Shown here in pieces: positions 46,828 to 56,048 of a stretch of 64,000 nucleotides of DNA (position 1 is the first letter of the stretch; each line of letters begins with the position of its first letter). Position numbers and translations under genes: made by a program. The notes below the pieces were generated by a model. It made no database searches. It had not been told where the DNA came from and saw only the letters and a program-made list of their open reading frames with translations. Source of the DNA: Streptococcus sp. F0442 (lineage in GTDB: Bacteria; Bacillota; Bacilli; Lactobacillales; Streptococcaceae); the NCBI RefSeq assembly GCF_000314795.2, contig NZ_KB373314.1, positions 205,354-269,353 on the forward strand. Reading direction: 5' to 3'.

Positions 46828-47568
46828 ATGTTATCGCTTATTAAAATTGAATTAAATAAAATTTCTAAACCTAAATTATTTTTAGCCTGGTTGTGTACTA
46901 TTTTTATAGTGTTAGGCATTACAGCAATCATTATTATGGGTTTAGGTACTGACAATAAACTAGGAGAATTCGCTGGTCAGGATTCTAATGTTATTAGAGT
47001 TACTGGTAAATGGGAAGGCTGGGCAATTGTAGCTTCATTGTTTTCATCTTTATTTACAAAAGCAGCATTTTTGATTTTCGAATCTTATTTATTATCTACG
47101 ATTATCATTGATGAATTTAAACGAAGAACAATTTTTCAGTTGTTTTCTTACCCTATTTCTAAAATAAAGTTACTATGGGGAAAAATTCTTTTAGTCATCC
47201 TAATATCATTTATTGCCCATTTTTCTGCACATTTAGTTATTCAAATATTCATTAGATTCATGGCTGTTGTAACTGAATCTAGTTGTATCCCTGTAGCTAA
47301 TCAATTAATTAACTTAGCTGGAATTACGTTTGGAACAGTACTAATAGGGTTATTACCATTTGTTTTAGGTATGATTAAGCATTCAACAGCTATAACAATG
47401 CTTACAGGACTTGGTTTAGCAGCATTACTTTCGAATGCCAGTCCAGGAAGTTTATCTAATAATATTGCTGATAACTTATTCTTTTTGATATTTGCAAGTT
47501 TCATAAGTTTAATGATTACTTCATTTTCAATTTATAATATTTCAAGACAAGATATTAGTATCAAGTAG
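46828..47568 (+). CDS. ABC-2 type transporter permease
   Basis: 246 residues with six membrane segments (first at about 18-37). It resembles permeases of bacitracin/lantibiotic-protection ABC exporters (loop with YLLSTIIIDEFKRRTIFQLFSY). It pairs with the ATPase 136 bp downstream. Good GGAGG site before ATG 46828. Substrate unknown. Confidence 0.8.
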   Translation: MLSLIKIELNKISKPKLFLAWLCTIFIVLGITAIIIMGLGTDNKLGEFAGQDSNVIRVTGKWEGWAIVASLFSSLFTKAAFLIFESYLLSTIIIDEFKRRTIFQLFSYPISKIKLLWGKILLVILISFIAHFSAHLVIQIFIRFMAVVTESSCIPVANQLINLAGITFGTVLIGLLPFVLGMIKHSTAITMLTGLGLAALLSNASPGSLSNNIADNLFFLIFASFISLMITSFSIYNISRQDISIK

Positions 47569-47703
47569 CATAGCTGAATTTAATTGAAGGAATGTGATAA
47601 TTCCTTGATGATTTCTATAAAAAAAGAGGCTGTATAAGTTGGTATTTATGCTCCAGGAGAAAAATTCTTTCATTTAAAGCTGGATATAGAAAGAGAGATA
47701 GAA

Positions 47704-48441
47704 ATGAGAAATATTGTTGAAATAAAAGAAGTTTTTAAAACAATTGATAAAGAAGAAATTTTAAGTGGTATCAACCTTCAAATTGCTGAAGGAGAAATCT
47801 ATGGTTTTTTAGGACCGAACGGTGCTGGAAAAACAACGTTAATGAAATGTATGTTAACCTTATCAACAATTACATCAGGTAGTATTGAAATTTTTGGGAA
47901 AAATCTACAAGAACACAGAGAAGAAATCCTAAGTCAGATTGGAAGTATTATTGAATCACCAATTTTTTATGATAATTGCACTGCAAAAGAAATTTTGGAA
48001 ATTCACGCTCAATATATGGGGAAAAATATTATTGAATCAGATATAAAAAAAGCCTTAAGAATGGTCGGCTTAAAAAATACGACTAAAAAAGTAAAAGATT
48101 TTTCGTTAGGAATGAGGCAAAGGCTTGGTTTAGCTCGTGCCTTTCTAACAAAACCTAAATTGTTAATTTTAGATGAGCCAATCAATGGTTTAGATCCAAT
48201 AGGGATTCAAGAAATTCGAAATCTTTTGTTGTCGCTTTCTAAGGAGCATGGAATTACTATTCTAATATCGAGTCATATATTATCGGAAATTTCACAGATA
48301 GCAGATAAAATTGGCTTTATCAAAAATGGAGAAATTGTAGAACAGGTTTCTATGAAAGAGATTAGGAGAGAGAATATTGACTTAGAAGAATATTTTATGT
48401 CACATTTTCTAAATGAAATTAAGAATTATGAGGTAGATTAA
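47704..48441 (+). CDS. ABC transporter ATP-binding protein
   Basis: 245 residues, BcrA-like. Walker A GPNGAGKTT near residue 38; signature SLGMRQR near 138; Walker B LLILDEPINGLDP near 157; H-loop in SSHILSE. It energises the ABC-2 permease upstream. Two bases separate it from the exporter gene. It probably protects against a peptide or drug. Confidence 0.88.
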   Translation: MRNIVEIKEVFKTIDKEEILSGINLQIAEGEIYGFLGPNGAGKTTLMKCMLTLSTITSGSIEIFGKNLQEHREEILSQIGSIIESPIFYDNCTAKEILEIHAQYMGKNIIESDIKKALRMVGLKNTTKKVKDFSLGMRQRLGLARAFLTKPKLLILDEPINGLDPIGIQEIRNLLLSLSKEHGITILISSHILSEISQIADKIGFIKNGEIVEQVSMKEIRRENIDLEEYFMSHFLNEIKNYEVD

Positions 48442-48443
48442 GG

Positions 48444-50126
48444 ATGAAACAATTGATAAAGAACCATCAGAAGGCTTTTTATGCTTTCATGATATTTAAT
48501 ATACTGGTCCCTTTAACTAATATTGCTTTTGCTTATTCTATTAAAGGTATTATTGATAGTGGCATGTCCCAAAATAAAGAAGCCTTAACTCAAGCGGTAC
48601 TAGTAGGAGCTACTGTTATTTTCATCTATGCAGCACTCAACTTTATATCTCTTCGATTGAGAAATAAACTTGTTAGGCAAATCATGTCAAGATACAAAAA
48701 CAAGGTGTTCCAATCTATTTTAGATAGGGATTATAGAGACTTTTCTAAAGAAAAATCAGGGAAATTTATTTCCGTATTAACCGAAAATATGAAGAAAATT
48801 GAGCAAGATTATCTATACCAGTATTTTAATATTTCAAAAAACCTTTCCTTAATGATTTTTTCACTTCTAACTATGTTTATAGGTAATTGGTTTTTGACCT
48901 TATTAGTTATCATTGCTAGCATCATTCCGATGATGATTTCAGGATTTATTGGACAAAAATCAGCCTCTTTACAAAATAGAGCTATGGTTGCCGATCAGAA
49001 GTATTTAGCTAAGGTTAAAGATATTTTAGCAGGATTTCTTGTTATTAAAAGTTTTAATGTGAAAGATGCTATCTGTGAGGATTATAGTCATGAAAGTGAA
49101 AAATTTGATGAAATAAATTTTATAAAAGGGAAATTTGACGTTTTAACTAATGTTATTTCACAGCTTTCAGGGATGATTGTTTTTTTGGTAGCCTTTGGTG
49201 GAGGGATGTATCTCGTATTTAATAGCTCTACCACAATTGGGAGTGTAACAGCTATTGTTCAACTGGTCAATTTTGTAGTAATGCCACTGAATGAAGTTGG
49301 AATGGGAATAAGTAAATTTCGTGAAGGTCAGGCAACACTAGATGCATTTGAGGTAAAAGATGTAACTGAGCTTCAGACTGGTGAAACAAAAGAATATTTC
49401 GATGATGTTATTTCTTTTTCAAATATAGACTTTTCTTACCCTAATACTAAAGAAAAAATTTTTAACCATTTATCTTTGAAGATTCAAAAAGGAGAAAAAA
49501 TTGCAATTGTTGGAATGTCAGGGAGTGGGAAATCAACTTTGCTCAATCTATTACTGCGTTTTTACGATGTAACAAGTGGGCACATCTCCATTGATAATAT
49601 AGATTTGCAAGCTATTTCAGCAGAGAGCCTTTATAACTTAATGACAATTGTTCAACAAGACGTTTATATCTTTGATGATACTTTAAGAGCAAATATTACT
49701 CTTAATCAATCCTTCACTGATGAGGAAATAAAGCAAGCTGTACAGCAGTCGGGTTTAGAAAGTTATGTTTTAGAAAATGAATCTGGTCTACAAACTTTAT
49801 GTGGAGAGAATGGCTCAAATCTATCTGGCGGACAAAAACAAAGAGTTAGTATTGCGCGTGCCTTGATTCGAAAAACACCAATCTTATTATTGGATGAGGC
49901 TACTTCATCTTTGGATAATCAAGTAACTACTGAAATTGAAAGTTCAATCTTGGATATTCAAAATTTGACTGCACTTGTAGTAACCCACAAGTTGAATGAG
50001 AACATTTTGAAAAAATACGATAGAATTCTCTTTATGAAAGATGGCGTTATTGTTGAAGATGGTTCTTTCAGTGATTTGATGGATAGGAGAGGTGAGTTTT
50101 ATAAGTTGTTTGAGTTGAGTGTGTAA
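48444..50126 (+). CDS. ABC exporter, fused membrane and ATPase domains
   Basis: 560 residues: six membrane helices (1-300), then a nucleotide-binding domain with Walker A GMSGSGKST near residue 360, LSGGQKQR near 463 and ILLLDEATS near 482. Half-transporter of the MsbA/LmrA type, working as a dimer or with the preceding ABC pair. The AT-rich composition matches the rest of the TetR module, so the three transporter genes probably moved together. Confidence 0.88.
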   Translation: MKQLIKNHQKAFYAFMIFNILVPLTNIAFAYSIKGIIDSGMSQNKEALTQAVLVGATVIFIYAALNFISLRLRNKLVRQIMSRYKNKVFQSILDRDYRDFSKEKSGKFISVLTENMKKIEQDYLYQYFNISKNLSLMIFSLLTMFIGNWFLTLLVIIASIIPMMISGFIGQKSASLQNRAMVADQKYLAKVKDILAGFLVIKSFNVKDAICEDYSHESEKFDEINFIKGKFDVLTNVISQLSGMIVFLVAFGGGMYLVFNSSTTIGSVTAIVQLVNFVVMPLNEVGMGISKFREGQATLDAFEVKDVTELQTGETKEYFDDVISFSNIDFSYPNTKEKIFNHLSLKIQKGEKIAIVGMSGSGKSTLLNLLLRFYDVTSGHISIDNIDLQAISAESLYNLMTIVQQDVYIFDDTLRANITLNQSFTDEEIKQAVQQSGLESYVLENESGLQTLCGENGSNLSGGQKQRVSIARALIRKTPILLLDEATSSLDNQVTTEIESSILDIQNLTALVVTHKLNENILKKYDRILFMKDGVIVEDGSFSDLMDRRGEFYKLFELSV

Positions 50127-50184
50127 TTCTCTTTCATTTTATAGTATAATTTTATAAAACACTCTATCCTTTTCGTTCTATAAT

Positions 50185-50420
50185 ATATAAGCTTGCTAGC
50201 ACCACATGTTGAGGCGGTAAGTTTGCTAGTCAAGGAGTAAAACGACGAAGATTAGCATTTACTTCCGCCCATGCGATAGCTGTCCGTGATTGACAAGTGC
50301 TAGCACGCAGACAGAACGGAGATAGCGAACCGCTGAGTGTGTCGCTCTGCTCGTAAAAGCTTAGAAACCTTTGAACGAAAGGGATAATGAAAGCCTTGAT
50401 TGCAAGGCTTTTTGCTTTAT
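50185..50420. other. Structured non-coding segment with right copy of the flanking repeat
   Basis: GC content is higher than around it. The motif TTGCTAGCACC (about 50191) recurs as GTGCTAGCACG (about 50308), and each contains the palindrome TGCTAGCA. From about 50332 it matches the repeat at 45753 (GAGTGTGTCGCTCTGCTCGT, then AAAAGCTTAGAAACC), ending in the hairpin AAAGCCTTG / CAAGGCTTT (50390-50411). Possible transfer origin, recombination site or structured RNA; no gene. Confidence 0.5.
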
Positions 50421-50754
50421 GGTGGGTAAGTATCAGAGTGAGAAAATTTTTGGAATGAGTAGAAGTGATAGCTAGAAATTATCAGTTTCTATTTCCATTT
50501 ACCCTGTGGGTACGTGTTTGTTTCCATTGACAAGGAGTTTGTGGGAATAGAAATGTACCCACCTTGTTTGAATCAAGTGAAGTGTAGTTGAAGGAAATCT
50601 GTTGAAAGCAATACTTCATTTTACCGAATAAGTAATAATTTAGGCAACTTCAAATCGATTAAAAAAAACTATTTTAAAGGTTAAGAGTAGACAAAAATTG
50701 TCCACTCTTTTTTGCAAACTCAATTTATCAATAAATGAAATGAGGGAATGTAAA
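50421..50754. other. Non-coding stretch before the MEGA region
   Basis: No credible gene. It contains an imperfect inverted repeat TTTCTATTTCC..GGAATAGAAA (50487-50553 region) with GTACCCAC-type flanks, and a terminator-like stem GAGTAGACAA / TTGTCCACTC followed by six T (50686-50712). Confidence 0.45.
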
Positions 50755-50925
50755 ATGAAATATTTTGAGGTTGAGTTAGAAAATCCTGATGAATTTTTAA
50801 AACTACAAACAGAAGATTTTGTGAAAGCTAATCGCTTGCTACTAAGGAAGATAATCCAGAGCGTTACAGTCTATGAAGAAAACTTCGTCATATCCTTTAA
50901 ATCTGGCATCGAATTGGAAGTATGA
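50755..50925 (+). CDS. 56-residue protein, possibly a recombinase C-terminal remnant
   Basis: Starts at ATG 50755 (MKYFEVELENPDEFL) after a GAGGGA site. The last 30 residues (RKIIQSVTVYEENFVISFKS) resemble the extreme C-terminus of large serine recombinases, so it may be a leftover of an old element gene with a new start. Alternatively it is a small functional protein. It lies directly left of the mef/msr(D) assembly. Confidence 0.4.
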   Translation: MKYFEVELENPDEFLKLQTEDFVKANRLLLRKIIQSVTVYEENFVISFKSGIELEV

Positions 50926-51016
50926 GTCTCATTCCATAACTTTTATATTGAACATATCATCTTGTTGTGTTATACTGTAAATTGATATAAACAAAGATGT
51001 AGGAGGAACCGAAACT

Positions 51017-51043
51017 ATGACAGCCTCAATGCGTTTAAGATAA
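51017..51043 (+). CDS. Leader peptide of the mef operon (MTASMRLR)
   Basis: Eight-codon frame MTASMRLR after an AGGAGG site, followed by terminator hairpins at 51053-51090 and 51206-51248 before mef. Macrolide-stalled ribosomes on such a leader are known to prevent attenuation of mef/mel in MEGA elements. Confidence 0.85.
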   Translation: MTASMRLR

Positions 51044-51052
51044 GCTGGCAAT

Positions 51053-51090
51053 AAAAAAAGCAGAATCTATACCCGATGATAGGCTTTTTT
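51053..51090 (+). terminator. mef attenuator hairpin
   Basis: AAAAAAGC...GCTTTTTT stem with an inner TCTAT / ATGATA part. It lies just after the leader peptide, where its formation should depend on ribosome stalling. Confidence 0.75.
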
Positions 51091-51205
51091 GTTGTGCTTA
51101 TTTATACGATATTGAGCATTCATTAGTTACGGTGAGGATATTGGTTATTTAACTATACCTTTATTTAACTATGTCTTTAATATGAATGTTTCCAAATTGT
51201 ATGTA

Positions 51206-51248
51206 TGCAGACCAAAAGCCACATTGTGGGGTTTGGCCTGCATTTTTT
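51206..51248 (+). terminator. Second intrinsic terminator in the mef leader
   Basis: TGCAGACCAAA / TTTGGCCTGCA stem with inner CCACA / TGTGG pairing, followed by six T. A long leader (~270 nt) thus holds two stop signals before mef. Confidence 0.8.
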
Positions 51249-51310
51249 ATTGCCTAGAATGCTATTCAAAATAGAAATTCAAGCAAAATAATATGCAGGA
51301 GATAATATAA

Positions 51311-52528
51311 ATGGAAAAATACAACAATTGGAAACGAAAATTTTATGCAATATGGGCAGGGCAAGCAGTATCATTAATCACTAGTGCCATCCTGCAAATG
51401 GCGATTATTTTTTACCTTACAGAAAAAACAGGATCTGCGATGGTCTTGTCTATGGCTTCATTAGTAGGTTTTTTACCCTATGCGATTTTGGGACCTGCCA
51501 TTGGTGTGCTAGTGGATCGTCATGATAGGAAGAAGATAATGATTGGTGCCGATTTAATTATCGCAGCAGCTGGTGCAGTGCTTGCTATTGTTGCATTCTG
51601 TATGGAGCTACCTGTCTGGATGATTATGATAGTATTGTTTATCCGTAGCATTGGAACAGCTTTTCATACCCCAGCACTCAATGCGGTTACACCACTTTTA
51701 GTACCAGAAGAACAGCTAACGAAATGCGCAGGCTATAGTCAGTCTTTGCAGTCTATAAGCTATATTGTTAGTCCGGCAGTTGCAGCACTCTTATACTCCG
51801 TTTGGGATTTAAATGCTATTATTGCCATCGACGTATTGGGTGCTGTGATTGCATCTATTACGGTAGCAATTGTACGTATACCTAAGCTGGGTAATCAAGT
51901 GCAAAGTTTAGAACCAAATTTCATAAGGGAGATGAAAGAAGGAGTTGTGGTTCTGAGACAAAACAAAGGATTGTTTGCCTTATTACTCTTAGGAACACTA
52001 TATACTTTTGTTTATATGCCAATCAATGCACTATTTCCTTTAATAAGCATGGAACACTTTAATGGAACGCCTGTGCATATTTCTATTACGGAAATTTCCT
52101 TTGCATTTGGGATGCTAGCAGGAGGCTTATTATTAGGAAGATTAGGGGGCTTCGAAAAGCATGTATTACTAATAACAAGTTCATTTTTTATAATGGGGAC
52201 CAGTTTAGCCGTTTCGGGAATACTTCCTCCAAATGGATTTGTAATATTCGTAGTTTGCTGTGCAATAATGGGGCTTTCGGTGCCATTTTATAGCGGTGTG
52301 CAAACAGCTCTTTTTCAGGAGAAAATTAAGCCTGAATATTTAGGACGTGTATTTTCTTTGATCGGAAGTATCATGTCACTTGCTATGCCAATTGGGTTAA
52401 TTCTTTCTGGATTCTTTGCTGATAAAATCGGTGTAAATCATTGGTTTTTACTATCAGGTATTTTAATTATTGGCATTGCTATAGTTTGCCAAATGATAAC
52501 TGAGGTTAGAAAATTAGATTTAAAATAA
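51311..52528 (+). CDS. mef(E): Macrolide efflux MFS transporter Mef (Mef(A)/(E) group)
   Basis: Proton-driven exporter of 14- and 15-membered macrolides. 405 residues, 12 membrane helices, beginning MEKYNNWKRKFYAIWAGQAV. The MFS loop motif GVLVDRHDRKK lies near residue 66. Works with Msr(D) encoded downstream. The flanking msr(D) and umuC-type remnants point to the MEGA form, mef(E), rather than mef(A) of Tn1207; allele choice needs alignment. Controlled by the leader attenuator. Confidence 0.93.
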   Translation: MEKYNNWKRKFYAIWAGQAVSLITSAILQMAIIFYLTEKTGSAMVLSMASLVGFLPYAILGPAIGVLVDRHDRKKIMIGADLIIAAAGAVLAIVAFCMELPVWMIMIVLFIRSIGTAFHTPALNAVTPLLVPEEQLTKCAGYSQSLQSISYIVSPAVAALLYSVWDLNAIIAIDVLGAVIASITVAIVRIPKLGNQVQSLEPNFIREMKEGVVVLRQNKGLFALLLLGTLYTFVYMPINALFPLISMEHFNGTPVHISITEISFAFGMLAGGLLLGRLGGFEKHVLLITSSFFIMGTSLAVSGILPPNGFVIFVVCCAIMGLSVPFYSGVQTALFQEKIKPEYLGRVFSLIGSIMSLAMPIGLILSGFFADKIGVNHWFLLSGILIIGIAIVCQMITEVRKLDLK

Positions 52529-52548
52529 ACAATATTGGAGGAATATTT

Positions 52549-52569
52549 ATGTATCTTATTTTCATGTAA
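52549..52569 (+). CDS. msr(D) leader peptide MsrDL (MYLIFM)
   Basis: Six-codon frame MYLIFM after GGAGG, followed by the hairpin GCAGGG / CCCTGC (52587-52602) with competing CCTGC / GCAGG pairing. This is the known macrolide-sensing leader of msr(D): erythromycin stalls the ribosome on it and releases msr(D) expression. Confidence 0.85.
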   Translation: MYLIFM

Positions 52570-52647
52570 CTCTTCCTGCTAAAATCGCAGGGTTTTCCCT
52601 GCATACAAGCAAATGAAAGCATGCGATTATAGACAGGAGGAAATGTT

Positions 52648-54111
52648 ATGGAATTAATAATAAAAGCAAAAGACATTCGTGTGGAATTCAAAGGACGCGA
52701 TGTTTTAGATATAAATGAATTAGAAGTATATGATTATGACCGTATTGGTTTAGTAGGAGCAAATGGTGCTGGAAAAAGCACTTTACTCAGGGTACTTTTA
52801 GGAGAATTAACTCCCCCAGGATGTAAAATGAATCGTCTGGGTGAACTTGCCTATATTCCCCAGTTGGACGAAGTAACTCTGCAGGAGGAAAAAGATTTTG
52901 CACTTGTAGGCAAGCTAGGTGTTGAGCAATTAAATATACAGACTATGAGCGGTGGTGAAGAAACAAGGCTTAAAATAGCACAGGCCTTATCGGCACAGGT
53001 TCATGGTATTTTAGCGGATGAACCTACGAGCCATTTAGACCGTGAAGGAATTGATTTTCTAATAGGACAGCTAAAATATTTTACAGGTGCACTGTTAGTT
53101 ATTAGCCATGACCGCTATTTTCTTGATGAAATAGTAGATAAAATATGGGAACTGAAAGATGGCAAAATCACTGAGTATTGGGGAAACTATTCTGATTATC
53201 TTCGTCAGAAAGAGGAAGAACGTAAGAGCCAAGCTGCAGAATACGAACAATTTATTGCGGAACGTGCCCGATTGGAAAGGGCTGCGGAGGAAAAGCGAAA
53301 ACAGGCTCGTAAAATAGAACAGAAGGCAAAAGGTTCTTCAAAGAAAAAAAGTACTGAAGACGGAGGGCGTTTAGCTCATCAAAAATCAATAGGAAGTAAG
53401 GAAAAAAAGATGTATAATGCTGCTAAAACCCTAGAGCACAGGATTGCGGCCTTAGGAAAAGTAGAAGCTCCGGAAGGCATTCGCAGAATTCGTTTCAGGC
53501 AAAGTAAAGCATTGGAGCTCCATAATCCATACCCTATAGTCGGTGCAGAAATTAATAAAGTATTTGGGGATAAGGCTCTGTTTGAAAATGCATCTTTTCA
53601 AATTCCGTTAGGAGCAAAAGTGGCGTTAACTGGTGGTAATGGAATCGGAAAAACAACTTTAATCCAAATGATCTTAAACCATGAAGAAGGAATTTCTATT
53701 TCGCCTAAGGCAAAAATAGGTTACTTTGCACAGAATGGTTACAAGTACAACAGTAATCAGAATGTTATGGAGTTTATGCAGAAGGATTGTGACTACAATA
53801 TATCAGAAATTCGTTCAGTGCTAGCATCTATGGGGTTCAAACAGAACGATATTGGAAAAAGTTTATCTGTTTTAAGCGGTGGAGAAATTATAAAATTGTT
53901 GCTTGCTAAAATGCTCATGGGTAGATATAACATCCTAATAATGGATGAACCCAGTAACTTCCTTGACATACCAAGTTTAGAGGCTTTGGAAATACTAATG
54001 AAGGAGTACACCGGAACTATCGTGTTTATCACCCACGATAAACGATTACTCGAAAATGTAGCAGATGTAGTTTATGAAATTAGAGATAAGAAAATAAATC
54101 TGAAACATTAA
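52648..54111 (+). CDS. msr(D): ABC-F ribosomal protection protein Msr(D)
   Basis: Cytoplasmic ABC-F ATPase that removes macrolides from the ribosome (also called mel). 487 residues: Walker [10 protein letters not shown] near residue 37, first signature SGGEETR, a charged linker (about 185-270, rich in Lys/Glu/Arg), second Walker [10 protein letters not shown] near 332 and SGGEIIK. No membrane domain. Start follows aggagg. Forms the efflux/protection pair with mef. Confidence 0.95.
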   Translation: MELIIKAKDIRVEFKGRDVLDINELEVYDYDRIGLVGANGAGKSTLLRVLLGELTPPGCKMNRLGELAYIPQLDEVTLQEEKDFALVGKLGVEQLNIQTMSGGEETRLKIAQALSAQVHGILADEPTSHLDREGIDFLIGQLKYFTGALLVISHDRYFLDEIVDKIWELKDGKITEYWGNYSDYLRQKEEERKSQAAEYEQFIAERARLERAAEEKRKQARKIEQKAKGSSKKKSTEDGGRLAHQKSIGSKEKKMYNAAKTLEHRIAALGKVEAPEGIRRIRFRQSKALELHNPYPIVGAEINKVFGDKALFENASFQIPLGAKVALTGGNGIGKTTLIQMILNHEEGISISPKAKIGYFAQNGYKYNSNQNVMEFMQKDCDYNISEIRSVLASMGFKQNDIGKSLSVLSGGEIIKLLLAKMLMGRYNILIMDEPSNFLDIPSLEALEILMKEYTGTIVFITHDKRLLENVADVVYEIRDKKINLKH

Positions 54112-54121
54112 ATTTAAGGTA

Positions 54122-54240
54122 GTCGCTGGTCAGTATAGTCTGTTCTGGTTGGCGACTCCATTGTTAAAGAGTATAAAGACTTTAGATTTTATGAATATTA
54201 AAAATAGGAACAGTCAATTGAACTGCTCCTATTTTTCTGC
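54122..54240. terminator. Hairpins between msr(D) and the convergent umuC-associated genes
   Basis: GTCGC...GCGAC inverted repeat at 54122-54156. A strong stem AATAGGAACAGT / ACTGCTCCTATT with T runs follows at 54203-54238 and can stop both directions. Confidence 0.8.
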
Positions 54241-54528
54241 TAAATATATTGTAGTTTTCTTATATGTATAATGATAGATTAGCGGATTCTCATCTACGGT
54301 ACTTACTTCAAATATGAAGAAGTGATCGCGGTTATCTCTGGACTTTTCCTTATTGAGGACAAAGTAATTCTTACGTGAAGTCGCCATTGTTTTTAGGATA
54401 TCATCAGTTAGGAAGGTCAATGGAATATTCATGTTAGAGTAGCGGTAGAAGTCACGTTCAAAATCTTGGTAGCTCTCGCTATAATAGTCCATTTGTAGGT
54501 GATTACGCTGAAACTCAAGCTGATTCAT
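54229..54528 (-). CDS. Hypothetical protein of the MEGA umuC operon (DUF5960-like)
   Basis: About 99 residues from ATG 54528 (MNQLEFQRNHLQMDYYSE), which has GAGGAGG just upstream; a start at 54552 adds an unsupported tail. Aromatic-rich, soluble. Resembles a small protein encoded with UmuC-like polymerases in streptococcal conjugative elements. Function unknown. Overlaps the preceding gene by 14 bp. Confidence 0.65.
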   Translation of the reverse strand: MNQLEFQRNHLQMDYYSESYQDFERDFYRYSNMNIPLTFLTDDILKTMATSRKNYFVLNKEKSRDNRDHFFIFEVSTVDENPLIYHYTYKKTTIYLAEK

Positions 54529-54883
54529 AGAGCACCTCCTCGACAAGTTCAATACTAATAATGTCTTTTAATTTCAAATTGATGTGACCTGTTGTAGTTT
54601 TTATCAAAATGAAATCTTTGGTCAGACTTGGTATTGTTCCAGTGTAGGAAACACGCTTGTTTTTTTCAATCACTTGAATGCGTGTGCGTAGCTGCCCGGC
54701 GTATACTTGACTGAGGAGTAATAATTTCTTCTCTAGTGATAAGTCAGACATGTACGTTACTTTGTTTGTATCATCAGAGAGTGCTGATGCATGTTCAGAT
54801 AGGAAAAAGCCCATCCATTTTTGCATCTTTGTATCCTGGTACTCTCTTGCTGATTGAAATGGTAAATATGAACGGTCAATCAT
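54515..54883 (-). CDS. YolD-like protein
   Basis: 122 residues, resembling the YolD-like family encoded next to UvrX/UmuC-type polymerases: an N-terminal Pro-rich ...DRSYLPFQSAREYQDTKMQK-type start, LGL-like helical middle, and a C-terminal strand region (TKDFILIKTTTGHINLKLKD) for the small barrel. Part of the SOS-like gene set of the MEGA right side. Function by association only. Confidence 0.7.
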   Translation of the reverse strand: MIDRSYLPFQSAREYQDTKMQKWMGFFLSEHASALSDDTNKVTYMSDLSLEKKLLLLSQVYAGQLRTRIQVIEKNKRVSYTGTIPSLTKDFILIKTTTGHINLKLKDIISIELVEEVLYESA

Positions 54884-54895
54884 ATCAAATCCTTT

Positions 54896-55231
54896 CTATG
54901 CAGAGGCAAGGGTATTTTTATCAAATTGAATCGTAAAACCTTGAATTCCCCCACCTGTGTAACATTCTTTAAAGCGATTGATTACCTCAGTATAGATTAT
55001 CACAGATGAGCTTGTTGGCTTAATGCTAAATGTAAATTCCAATGGTAATCGGTTTTCAGATTTAGCATGTACTAGTCGTATCGATATTTCAGTTGTTTTG
55101 AGTTTTCTCTGACGAAGTTTTGAAGTTGCTGTTTCAACGATTCCATGTAAAAATCTTTCAAGCATTTCAATATCATTACATCCTTTGCTACGGATTTCTG
55201 AAAATTGTACTGTATTTTTTTCTTGTTTCAT
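54896..55231 (-). CDS. Hypothetical protein linked to the umuC remnant
   Basis: 111 residues, soluble, mixed strand and helix (TTEISIRLVHAKSENRLPL, then GGGIQGFTIQFDKNTL). Its start overlaps the stop of the umuC remnant by 4 bp, so it belonged to that operon. No certain family. Confidence 0.6.
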   Translation of the reverse strand: MKQEKNTVQFSEIRSKGCNDIEMLERFLHGIVETATSKLRQRKLKTTEISIRLVHAKSENRLPLEFTFSIKPTSSSVIIYTEVINRFKECYTGGGIQGFTIQFDKNTLASA

Positions 55232-55658
55232 TTTAATCCCTCCAATCCACCCGCGGAATGACCACCGATAAGTTTACTGCGTTCAATATTTCTGGAACCT
55301 TCAGTTAGGACGGTTCCTTTTTGTATGGCTAAAAAACCAAACTGTTCTCTGACAACATCAATAGCTGTCTGAAGTCTATTATCTTTTTCAATTTGTTCTA
55401 CATCATCAAAGAGTGATAGTAGAGTATAGCTTTCATCTACGAAGCCACTATAAGATACACCAATTTGTCTCACTGCACCAGAGGTGTATTTTTTCGGAAT
55501 AATACAAGTACATGACTCACCATTGTTTTGGGGAGATTTGCGGGTTCAATTTTATTCTGAGCATTTATAGATTTTTTCATCTCAGTCCTAGAATAGCCAA
55601 TATGAATAGAAACGACAGTAGTCAATACTAGGGCTACTGTTCCGTTCCACAGTATCAT
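55228..55658 (-). pseudogene. C-terminal remnant of a UmuC-type Y-family polymerase
   Basis: Two frames together encode the end of a UmuC-like protein: VSIHIGYSRTEMKKSINAQN in one frame and RQIGVSYSGFVDESYTLLSL to SRNIERSKLIGGHSAGGLEG in the next. They would join if the run of six T (plus strand 55489-55494) had one more base, so this is a single-base frameshift in a homopolymer. The polymerase catalytic domains are missing. MEGA elements carry such Tn5252-like SOS gene remnants on this side. Confidence 0.8.
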
Positions 55659-56036
55659 TTAAAAATCATTTTCACACCCTTTCGTCTATTAGTATAGAAG
55701 AAAGCTCTCAGCACATGAGGAGAAATCATGAGGGATATTCTCAGTTGAATAAGTAAGAGTATAATCTACATCTCCAAAGTAGGAGTGGCCAGTTCCAGCA
55801 GAAAGACCTTCATAGGTTTTATAACTGAATAGATCGACTTACTTTGTTGTCGAATTTTTCCTGTTCTTCAAGTAATTCTGAGGAATAGACGACAACTTTA
55901 AAATCAAATAAGCTAAAAACGCTCTAAAATCATTAAATTGATATTAAAGTGTTTTTTATTGTCAAAATATACAATTGAAAAAATTTCCAGCTTTTTTAAA
56001 ATCACTATCTCAGATGACAATTTAATCAAAATATGA
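55659..56036. other. Non-coding stretch at the right edge of the MEGA region
   Basis: No intact gene; possible short coding debris on the minus strand near 55835-55905. An AT-rich hairpin (AACGCTCTAAAATCA / TGATATTAAAGTGTT, about 55918-55955) followed by T looks like a terminator. The boundary between MEGA and the recombinase element must lie here. Confidence 0.45.
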
Positions 56037-56042
56037 TATAAT
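56014..56042 (+). promoter_or_regulatory. Promoter of the recombinase operon
   Basis: ATGACA (56014-56019), 17-bp spacer, TATAAT (56037-56042) with an extended TG at 56034-56035. It would start an RNA near 56049, about 326 nt before the first recombinase gene. Confidence 0.75.
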
Positions 56043-56048
56043 ACAGAA

